From Desulfurococcales archaeon (GTDB taxonomy: Archaea > Thermoproteota > Thermoprotei_A > Sulfolobales > Ignisphaeraceae), in NCBI GenBank assembly GCA_027037025.1, contig JALWBS010000127.1:1-20927 (forward strand): DNA of 20,927 nt, given 5' to 3'. Positions 15,244 through 20,927 of this stretch are shown piece after piece. Within the stretch, counting starts at the first letter, position 1. Each line of letters starts with the position of its first letter. The position numbers and the translations under genes are program-made. The notes below the pieces were generated by a model. The model did not search any database. It saw only the letters and a program-made list of their open reading frames with translations, and was not told where the DNA came from.

Positions 15244-16266
15244 CTATCCAAACACAGAGTCGTTTCCCAAGGCTCTTCTCACAGCCTCTCTATGTAGCGG
15301 TGTTTGCCATGCTACGTACCTCCCGATGCCGAGCTCTGGATCCTTCTCGGGCGGTGGTTGGTCGATCCAGTAATCGTAGTTTCGTGGCGGTAGGTGGTAC
15401 ACGATGAGGTTCCTTTCAACGAGCTCCCTAACAAGCTCCTCAACCTCGTCAAGTCCATACCACAGATAGTCAGGATCCTCAACAGCTTTCTCGAGATGCT
15501 CTCTCCATCTCTTCGTGAATGTGTAGGTGAGGTCTCTACCCAGAATCACCTTGTTGACAACTCGCTCAACGCTCCAGCCATTCCTATACAGCTCCTCCAA
15601 CGCCTTCGGATTGCCACCCGTCCATCTCCAAACATCTTCGAAAAGCGGTTTTTCCCTCGGCAAGAACTCGTAGAGTTGGTAAAACCCTTTGCGCGGCATG
15701 TTCCACAGAGTGAGGAGCTCTGCCCATCTATGCCTCCCAACCTTCCTCCTCGTTAAGCCTTCGCTACTTGATACCAGCACAACGATCTTTTCGTAGCTCG
15801 CAGGCGGGTACTCAATTAGATTGAGTAGGGTCTTTACGTAGATCTCGGCCTTGTCCACCCCAACAGCTTGGAACACATCGTCCATCAACACGGCGAGTCG
15901 CGGCCTAGAGAACCTCTTTAGCACGCGGCTAGCTATGCTAATCGCTACATCGACAATTGCGGAGTAGGGACTTGGAAACAGGTTTAGAACCTCCCTAACC
16001 ACATCCTTAATCGTTGGCGTAAATCGAAGAGTTTCATCGACTTTCTCGGCAATCGGGTTCACGTAAACAACGTAGTAATCAAAATCCTTTTCCAAAACTT
16101 CCTTCGCCTGCCTAAGCAGAGCCGTCTTCCCACAGCCCTCGGGTCCATAAACGATGTATACTCTCCACGTACCTCGCTCAGCAAGTTCCTCGATCTGCTT
16201 CAGAGCCCTATCTCGATCAACGAACTCGATCTCTATGCCAGCGAAGTGAAGCCTAGCTCTTCTCAT
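15244..16266 (-). CDS. Archaeal STAND/AAA-type ATPase (Arch_ATPase-like)
   Basis: The 340-residue protein starts with a short lead (GIEIEFVDRDRALKQIEEL) typical of the archaeal ATPase family. Walker A is GPEGCGKTALL at 41-51 and Walker B is RLAVLMDD at 123-130. A sensor-like strand (KIVVLVSSSEGLTRRKVGRH) and the WTGGNPKALEELY motif follow; the last closely resembles the GxP sensor of STAND NTPases. The C-terminal 100 residues form a winged-helix-like segment ending in HREAVRRALGN. Such genes multiply in hyperthermophilic archaea, often near toxin-antitoxin loci; their cellular role is largely unknown. A TATA-like CGTTTTTGAG lies about 45 bases upstream on the minus strand. Confidence 0.85.
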   Translation of the reverse strand: MRRARLHFAGIEIEFVDRDRALKQIEELAERGTWRVYIVYGPEGCGKTALLRQAKEVLEKDFDYYVVYVNPIAEKVDETLRFTPTIKDVVREVLNLFPSPYSAIVDVAISIASRVLKRFSRPRLAVLMDDVFQAVGVDKAEIYVKTLLNLIEYPPASYEKIVVLVSSSEGLTRRKVGRHRWAELLTLWNMPRKGFYQLYEFLPREKPLFEDVWRWTGGNPKALEELYRNGWSVERVVNKVILGRDLTYTFTKRWREHLEKAVEDPDYLWYGLDEVEELVRELVERNLIVYHLPPRNYDYWIDQPPPEKDPELGIGRYVAWQTPLHREAVRRALGNDSVFG

Positions 16267-16350
16267 ACTACGCTACCCACGAAACACCCTACTCGTTCTC
16301 TGCGTTACTCAAAAACGTCTCTTTCTCTTCATGAAGCTCCTCGCTCGGGC

Positions 16351-16515
16351 ATGTCGCTACAAATAAGTGTGGAGGACCTGGTCTCATCGTTTCGTGGTTG
16401 AAGAACGTTGTTCGCTACGTAATGAGTTTAGTGCGTTGCTCGAGAGGTTCGTTATGGGGGTAAGAAGGTTCTAGCTGGTGAATACGATGATCGTGCGAGA
16501 ATGGAGCATGGGTAG
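16351..16515 (+). pseudogene. Possible decayed small gene in the 280-base gap
   Basis: On the plus strand, three successive frames give coding-looking pieces: MSLQISVEDLVSSF, then VVEERCSLRNEFSALLERF, then VKKVLAGEYDDRARMEHG before a TAG. Two one-base shifts would join them into a protein of about 55 residues with a helical, antitoxin-like makeup. No family is recognised. This is the only content I can suggest for the gap between the ATPase gene and the PIN fragment. Confidence 0.25.
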
Positions 16516-16545
16516 AGCGATGATGCTACGGCACGAACATCGTTC

Positions 16546-16614
16546 TTAGCACTCGATCAGCGTTACGATCATTACGTTGCTATCCACGTACCCTTCCTTT
16601 CCAGCCTCATCCAT
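16546..16614 (-). pseudogene. Truncated PIN-domain toxin (first 22 codons)
   Basis: An ATG at 16612-16614 overlaps the stop of the upstream antitoxin-like gene by 8 bases (ATGGATGA), the usual toxin-antitoxin coupling. It encodes MDEAGKEGYVDSNVMIVTL, in which YVDSNVMI matches the first Asp motif of PIN ribonucleases. A TAA follows after 22 codons, and no clear continuation is found in other frames. The fragment cannot be active. Confidence 0.45.
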
Positions 16615-16948
16615 CTGTACATAGCCAAGACATACCAACCTCCTCATCCCTCTCCTTCTCTCCGATAGGCTCCATCACATCCACCAAATCCTCTTCCCTC
16701 ACACCAAGCATCTCCCTAAGAACATCTATCGGCACACTACTCTCGAGTCGCTCCCCAATCTCTCGAACGATTCTCTCAATCTCTTCATCACTAACCCACT
16801 CCGGAACACGGAGACGAATAGTTACAACACGGGGTATCGCATTGATCCCATATTGAGACGCACAATCAACAACTCTTCTAAGTTTGTATCGTGAGTAGTA
16901 CGCAATTCGTCTTATACAACCCTTCGCATTAACTATCGGCATCCACAT
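16607..16948 (-). CDS. Putative antitoxin-like protein of a broken PIN module
   Basis: The 113-residue protein has a core VVTIRLRVPEWVSDEEIERI, then VREIGERLESSVPIDVLREM. This is a beta strand followed by two helices, the pattern of small archaeal antitoxins. The first 40 residues (MWMPIVNAKGCIRRIAYYSR...) are basic and unusual, and a shorter start would be expected, but no in-frame ATG, GTG or TTG lies near the core. A minus-strand TATA-like CCTTATCTT at 16971-16979 sits about 27 bases before the ATG at 16948, which supports a leaderless transcript from that start. The stop overlaps the truncated PIN frame. The family call is tentative. Confidence 0.55.
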   Translation of the reverse strand: MWMPIVNAKGCIRRIAYYSRYKLRRVVDCASQYGINAIPRVVTIRLRVPEWVSDEEIERIVREIGERLESSVPIDVLREMLGVREEDLVDVMEPIGEKERDEEVGMSWLCTDG

Positions 16949-16970
16949 GTAGGAAGAATCAAGTTTTGCA

Positions 16971-16979
16971 AAGATAAGG
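16971..16979 (-). promoter_or_regulatory. TATA box of the leftward antitoxin-like gene
   Basis: CCTTATCTT on the minus strand lies about 27 bases upstream of ATG 16948, the distance expected for a leaderless archaeal transcript. Confidence 0.4.
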
Positions 16980-17030
16980 GTTATTACTAAGACGGGTTTT
17001 GCATGCTGCGTACTGCGATACCATAAACAA

Positions 17031-17038
17031 TTTTAATC
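17031..17038 (+). promoter_or_regulatory. TATA box of the vapBC module
   Basis: TTTTAATC is centred about 35 bases before the antitoxin ATG at 17070. Transcription would start near 17060, leaving a leader of around 10 bases. It stands back to back with the leftward promoter at 16971-16979. Confidence 0.4.
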
Positions 17039-17069
17039 GAGTTATGCTGTACTGGTCTTGGGGTATTGA

Positions 17070-17246
17070 ATGGCTAAGGTCATCGAGGCTGTGTACAGAA
17101 ATGGCGTTCTGTACCCACTTGAGAAACTGAATCTACCTGAGGGCGCTCGAGTTAGGCTACGTATCGAGGGTATCTACGGCCTTCTCAAGGATTGGAAGAT
17201 CGATCCTCAGAAGCTGAAGGACGAGTTGAGAGCTCTACACGGTTAG
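17070..17246 (+). CDS. vapB: DUF104 / AF2212-like antitoxin
   Basis: The 58-residue protein is MAKVIEAVYRNGVLYPLEKL followed by NLPEGARVRLRIEG and a C-terminal helix (DPQKLKDELRALHG). The 'iea.Y.nGvl.Pl..l.LpeG..v.v.i' pattern is diagnostic of the AF2212-like family. It binds and neutralises the PIN RNase encoded 9 bases downstream and probably represses its own promoter. It is related to the antitoxin at 10102-10308 (shared Y-NGVL-PLE) but differs enough to be an independent module. Confidence 0.88.
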   Translation: MAKVIEAVYRNGVLYPLEKLNLPEGARVRLRIEGIYGLLKDWKIDPQKLKDELRALHG

Positions 17247-17255
17247 GGGAAGGTT

Positions 17256-17633
17256 TTGAAGCGTTACTACGCCGACACGTACGCCTTGGTAGAGATTCTT
17301 AGAGGCAATCCAGCTTACGAAAGGTATGCTGTTGAAGAGCTCGTTACCAGCGAATTCAATTTGCTGGAGCTGGCCTACGCACTTGCTAGAGACTATGGTA
17401 AGGAGAAAGCCGTTGAGATCTTGAGGATCGTGCGAACCTTCGTAACAGTGATTCAACCTACAGACGAGGACTACGTTGAAGCCTCTGTACTACGCATTGA
17501 GTTAAGGAAGAGAGGCAAGAACCTTTCTCTGATAGATGCTCTTGGGTATGTACTTGCGCAACGCCTTGGGATACCATTTCTGACAGGTGATCGTGAGTTC
17601 AGGGATCTAGAAGGGGTAGAGTACGTTAAATGA
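17256..17633 (+). CDS. vapC: VapC-type PIN-domain ribonuclease toxin
   Basis: The 125-residue protein starts at TTG, with AGGGGAAGG just upstream. All four PIN acidic positions are present: Asp7 (YYADTYAL), Glu38 (NLLELAYAL), Asp94 (SLIDALGYVL) and Asp112 (FLTGDREF). They bind Mg/Mn for RNA cleavage, so the toxin should be active when freed from its antitoxin. Length is normal. It is the only intact PIN gene in the window. The gene ends 25 bases before the surface-protein frame begins. Confidence 0.92.
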   Translation: MKRYYADTYALVEILRGNPAYERYAVEELVTSEFNLLELAYALARDYGKEKAVEILRIVRTFVTVIQPTDEDYVEASVLRIELRKRGKNLSLIDALGYVLAQRLGIPFLTGDREFRDLEGVEYVK

Positions 17634-17658
17634 GTTAGTTAGTGTAACGTAGCCATGC

Positions 17659-19254
17659 ATGAGGAGTGTCGAGCTGGAAGTTTCAGTTACGATCGGGGTT
17701 AGGACCAACGTCTCGGGGTTGAAGCTTCCTCCACCCGTTACGGTTACGCGTAGGCTACCCATGGTCCCCATACCGTGGGGATTCGCATTCAAAGCTCTAT
17801 GGCTCGTTACGCAGATACCCGGGTTGCCTGCAAAGAGCTGGGTTCTTAGCATCGAGACTCCCCATGGGAAGATCGCTGTTAATCTCAGCGTTGTTAGCAG
17901 TGTTGGCTACGGGCTGATCGTCGATGGCGAGGTGGTTGCTAGCGATAGCTACGTTGTTAAGGAGGGTGAGAAGCGTTTTGAGAAGAGGATCGAGCTCTAC
18001 GCAGCCGTCAAGAACATTCTCGAGGATCCCAACCTCATCAACGAGACCCTGGGGTTAGCACCCCGTGGCTGGGTCGTTAGCAGCAACGAGAGCGTGGACA
18101 TACTGATCCTGGCCCTCGACTACGAGTCCAAGCTCAGCGTATGCCTCGAGTACAGGGTTGGCAACGGCTCTTGGAAGAGGGTTTCGACCGTCGACAGCCC
18201 CTTGATGAAGAGCTTCTACTCGTTGGTGAACAGCGTCAACAGCGTGTTGGAGTCGGTAGAGAGGTGGGTGGAGAAGCTCGGTGGAAACATATCGATTCCC
18301 AGGGCGAGGCTGGGCATAACCATAGCCGAGGCAACCATCCCGCCCCAGAGCCCGGGGACCTACGTGATGATCAGAGCCATCGCCAGGACAAGCGATGGGA
18401 GAACAGCGGTCTCGCCCGCAGGTCTCTACTACGTTGTTAATTGGGGTAGAGATACGAGGATACTGATCATCGATCCACACGTGTTTCCATGGCTACTCGC
18501 GGAGAACTATAGGAGGATGTTCGAGCAGATCGTTCTGTTCAAACCCGTGGCACTCATCTCGAGAATCGTCTACGGATACCGCCTAGAGACCTTCCACCAC
18601 TGGGAGCTTCTAGGCAAGCACTACGATCTCTACATAGCGTGGCCAGATCGAAGCGTAGTCGAGCTACTTCGGGAGTTCAGACCCAACGTGATCATACTTA
18701 GCAATCTGTGGCTAGGTGTGGAGAGCTACGGACGTAGATGGTGGGACTGGGACCTCAGAGACATTCGCGTCGGTGGTAAGAGCCTTCTGCAGCACATAGT
18801 TGACTACGTTGGGAAGAGCCACGCTGGGATAATCGCTACCCACGCAACGCTGAGCGACGAAATCCTGTGGCTAAGCTGCGAAGAGAAGCTGAAGGTGGGG
18901 ACCCGGGGCCACGTCGGCTACGATTCGAGGGATATCGACGTGGTTAACGAGAAGACCGTAGCAGCGCTGTTGGGAATGCCTGAGCTCACACTCTTCGAGC
19001 ACCTCAAGGATAGGATCGCAGAAACCCTGTGTTGGTCAAGCGAGTACGGGGCCAAGTTAGTTGGTTCAACACCTCTCCACGTACCCTACGTACCCTGGAA
19101 CGGAACCCTAGAACCCACGCCACAAGCCAAGGAGCTTGGCTGGGACCTACCCCAGAGAATCGTTGTTGAGGTACCCAGCTTCGCAAAGAGGTTCGGTTAC
19201 AGGGCTTACACCGAGGTTGGTTGGCAACTCGCACTCCCAAAGACCTTGGCTTAA
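17659..19254 (+). CDS. Surface protein with ThuA/GATase1-like domain, 5' part (gene interrupted)
   Basis: The 531-residue reading frame has a beta-rich N-terminal half with many potential N-glycosylation sites. A Rossmann-like region follows from about residue 265: ILIIDPHVFPWLLAENYRRM, PNVIILSNLWLGVESYG, LLQHIVDYVGKSHAGIIATH. The last pattern resembles ThuA/class-I glutamine-amidotransferase-like domains. The TAA at 19252-19254 is followed in the same frame by 53 sense codons that still look coding (EAFSQSSSIEKAFATGPGKK ... LGKSLQFLLKEL), so the stop looks like a lesion. No signal peptide is found at the N terminus, although the 3' part encodes a wall stalk and anchor. The 5' end may be missing. 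Confidence 0.7.
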   Translation: MRSVELEVSVTIGVRTNVSGLKLPPPVTVTRRLPMVPIPWGFAFKALWLVTQIPGLPAKSWVLSIETPHGKIAVNLSVVSSVGYGLIVDGEVVASDSYVVKEGEKRFEKRIELYAAVKNILEDPNLINETLGLAPRGWVVSSNESVDILILALDYESKLSVCLEYRVGNGSWKRVSTVDSPLMKSFYSLVNSVNSVLESVERWVEKLGGNISIPRARLGITIAEATIPPQSPGTYVMIRAIARTSDGRTAVSPAGLYYVVNWGRDTRILIIDPHVFPWLLAENYRRMFEQIVLFKPVALISRIVYGYRLETFHHWELLGKHYDLYIAWPDRSVVELLREFRPNVIILSNLWLGVESYGRRWWDWDLRDIRVGGKSLLQHIVDYVGKSHAGIIATHATLSDEILWLSCEEKLKVGTRGHVGYDSRDIDVVNEKTVAALLGMPELTLFEHLKDRIAETLCWSSEYGAKLVGSTPLHVPYVPWNGTLEPTPQAKELGWDLPQRIVVEVPSFAKRFGYRAYTEVGWQLALPKTLA

Positions 19255-19451
19255 GAAGCGTTTAGCCAGTCCTCGAGCATCGAAAAAGCCTTCGCTACGG
19301 GCCCCGGCAAGAAGGTTGCTAAAGCCATAAACCTCGCGACTCCTCGCTGGCTCGACGAGAAGAAGCTCGTTGCATACCTAGGCAAATCCCTGCAGTTCCT
19401 CTTGAAAGAGCTTTAAGAGCGATGAGCAGCGCAAGGATCTGAGGCCCAGCG

Positions 19452-20456
19452 ATGACGATATCGATGAGGATCCCAGCGCTGTTAGCAACACTCAACGCAT
19501 CGATAGACATCGGCAGAGATGCTCTCGCGAACCTATCGATGAAGAGCACGGTCAATATCATCGCGTTGTCGCCCGACCGACTCGCGGGGATAATCGCCTA
19601 CGACAAGTCCTGGGATCCAAGGGGGTACCGAACTGTGTACTTCAGCTTCGAGATAGAGGCTTACAAAGGTGAGAACGCCGAGAAGCTCTTGGTCAACGCC
19701 ATCGAGTGGGTGAAGAAGTGGAGCTATAGAGAAACCACCGAGCTACTCGGAAACATAGTTAGAATCCCCAGAGAGGTAGCAACGAAGTTCAGAGAAACCA
19801 TAGCCAAGCTACCCGGCAAGACTGTGCTCTCCAGCGGAATCCTGATGAACGAAGAGGGTGATTCAGAGATCGAGCTGAGGCTACAACCCGGGACGTTACA
19901 CATCGTTGTGGCCCACCCAACCACCAACGAGATAGTCATAGACGTAGCCAAGGGACGCGCAAGAATCACCAACGTGACCAGGTTGGATACGCACGTAACG
20001 CTGATCAACGTAGAGATCGAGAAGAGCGGCGTCGTAGCGCTATCCCTCCGAGCAGGATCAACCACCTGCCTTAACCCTGCATACATAACCGCAAAACACG
20101 AACCACACCCTGTAACACAAACACAGACAACCACAACCACAGCAACAACCGAGACGATCACAGCCAAAACCACGACAATCACACTGTACAGAACAACAAC
20201 GACCACAACAACCATCGAGAAGGTAATCACGATAACAAAGCCCATCACCACAACAATAACCACAACAAAGCCTGTACCTCACACAACGACCATAACCATC
20301 ATGAAGTCAATAACAATTGAGAAGACTATCGTCACCACATCAACAATATCTCAAGTGATTAGTAGAATAGACCATGTGAAGTCAACAATCATAGGCATAG
20401 TCATAGGTACAGCAATAGGCACAGTATCGTACATAGCTATACGTGGAAAGCATTGA
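19452..20456 (+). CDS. Surface protein, 3' part: end of GATase1-like domain, Thr-rich stalk and membrane anchor
   Basis: The 334-residue frame opens in mid-domain. STVNIIALSPDRLAGIIAYD, then GYRTVYFSFEIEAYKGENAE and LLVNAIEWVKKW are the closing strand and helix of a ThuA/GATase1-like domain whose start lies in the previous frame. A beta-rich domain follows. Residues about 215-310 form a Thr-rich, probably O-glycosylated stalk (runs such as RTTTTTTTIEKV). A C-terminal membrane helix (STIIGIVIGTAIGTVSYIAI) with basic tail RGKH anchors the protein outside the cell. The nominal ATG at 19452 is not a natural start; it lies just after an in-frame TGA. This and 17659-19254 are best read as one disrupted gene. 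Confidence 0.7.
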   Translation: MTISMRIPALLATLNASIDIGRDALANLSMKSTVNIIALSPDRLAGIIAYDKSWDPRGYRTVYFSFEIEAYKGENAEKLLVNAIEWVKKWSYRETTELLGNIVRIPREVATKFRETIAKLPGKTVLSSGILMNEEGDSEIELRLQPGTLHIVVAHPTTNEIVIDVAKGRARITNVTRLDTHVTLINVEIEKSGVVALSLRAGSTTCLNPAYITAKHEPHPVTQTQTTTTTATTETITAKTTTITLYRTTTTTTTIEKVITITKPITTTITTTKPVPHTTTITIMKSITIEKTIVTTSTISQVISRIDHVKSTIIGIVIGTAIGTVSYIAIRGKH

Positions 20457-20650
20457 ATGTATGGCAGATTATTGACGATAGACAATGGTTCTTAACTTCG
20501 AATCCGTGAAATTATTTCGATACCCCTCGTAAACTTTAGTTTTGTTGCGTGAAGTCATGATATGAGGCTGAGAGACTTTGTATGAGAAAATTAAGGAGGG
20601 AGAGATGGACGTGGAATTACTTAACGAGCTATGTAGTAAACTTACGGTAG
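20457..20650 (+). other. A+T-rich upstream region of the last gene
   Basis: Besides possible promoter elements (AACTTTAGTTTT near 20532-20543), it contains AAGGAGGG followed by ATG 20605. That ATG opens a 39-codon frame (MDVELLNELCSKLTVDVTQK...) ending at a TGA just past 20720. The well-placed Shine-Dalgarno suggests this is the true start of the last gene, and that a +1 frame change separates it from the long frame. Confidence 0.35.
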
Positions 20651-20927
20651 ATGTTACTCAGAAAACAACAAACAATAAACGTTCAAGGTTTACTAGGCGA
20701 ATGTATCATCGAAAAGTACATAGATGAATTGTGTAAGAACTGCGATGTTTTCATCGATAATAGGACGACCTTAAGAAGGTGTGACATAGCAATAAACCTT
20801 AGCTCGAGACAACCCGTATGCATTAACAGTCATGCACAGCATATGGCTTTTGAAATTTCTAGAGTCATAGCGATGCAAAAGGAACTTAGATTCTTCATTA
20901 ACATAGTTGTGAGTATAGGCTTAAAGC
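20651..20927 (+). CDS. Unknown protein, partial (runs off the right edge)
   Basis: The frame is open from ATG 20651 to the end of the window, 92 codons: MLLRKQQTINVQGLLGECII, then EKYIDELCKNCDVFIDNRTT and RRCDIAINLSSRQPVCINSH. I do not recognise the family. It has a CxxC (CKNC) and three further cysteines, so metal binding is possible, and it then turns hydrophobic (LRFFINIVVSIGL). It has no good Shine-Dalgarno of its own. An in-frame TAG lies immediately before the ATG, and the good ribosome site serves ATG 20605 in another frame. Start and integrity are therefore uncertain. Confidence 0.5.
   Translation, partial: MLLRKQQTINVQGLLGECIIEKYIDELCKNCDVFIDNRTTLRRCDIAINLSSRQPVCINSHAQHMAFEISRVIAMQKELRFFINIVVSIGLK

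Noticed and set aside
19319..19561. Leftward hydrophobic 80-residue ORF inside the surface-protein break
   Set aside because: It lies opposite plus-strand sequence that completes a recognisable domain; a shadow.
19724..20282. Leftward Val-rich and Cys-rich ORFs
   Set aside because: They are complements of the Thr-codon-rich stalk (ACA/ACC repeats read as TGT/GGT/GTT).
20100..20340. ACA/ACC-rich tract as a DNA tandem repeat
   Set aside because: The period is irregular and the tract is fully explained by a Thr-rich glycosylated stalk.

Overview
The window looks like chromosomal DNA from a hyperthermophilic crenarchaeon (Thermoproteota; Desulfurococcales-like by overall feel, but I cannot name the genus). 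The evidence is genes packed with short overlaps, frequent GTG and TTG starts, archaeal TATA boxes close to start codons, a HEPN/MNT pair, DUF104/PIN modules, a DUF59 protein, an archaeal-type STAND/AAA ATPase, a tungstopterin aldehyde ferredoxin oxidoreductase (AOR) relative, and a Thr-rich stalked surface protein. I found no rRNA, tRNA, insertion sequence or CRISPR array.

Layout. Bases 1-4387 are leftward genes. They comprise a HEPN/MNT pair (the MNT gene runs off the left edge), then an operon of DUF59 protein, Pro-rich unknown and ArsB/NhaD/SLC13-type permease. After these comes a pair made of a MetE-like TIM-barrel protein and a protein ending in a dUTPase/dCTP-deaminase-like domain. Bases 4429-6798 are a rightward two-gene ABC-2 exporter. 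Bases 7094-9811 are leftward and hold a dual-specificity phosphatase-HD gene split by one missing base, followed upstream by a second ABC-2 exporter.

The right half differs. From about 10.1 kb on, intact genes alternate with broken ones. These are a DUF104 antitoxin with a shattered PIN toxin, an intact polyferredoxin/AOR operon (10931-13190) with less G+C-biased codons than its neighbours, and an intact MFS permease facing an MFS fragment. Next come a STAND-type ATPase, an antitoxin-like gene whose PIN toxin stops after 22 codons, and an intact DUF104-PIN (VapBC) module. A large surface protein follows, whose ThuA/GATase1-like domain is cut by a stop codon and two frame changes. A partial unknown gene closes the window.

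How it works together. The left half reads as housekeeping and transport: Fe-S maturation, ion transport, two ABC exporters and a putative signalling phosphatase/phosphohydrolase. The right half reads as accessory DNA under turnover, with toxin-antitoxin loci at several stages of decay around a redox operon in which the polyferredoxin would carry electrons from the AOR-like subunit.

The best candidates for something new are four: the phosphatase-HD fusion with a -1 frame change exactly in the catalytic P-loop, the dUTPase-like fusion beside a divergent MetE-like protein, the AOR homologue that seems to lack the usual active-site Glu and His, and the interrupted surface GATase-like protein.
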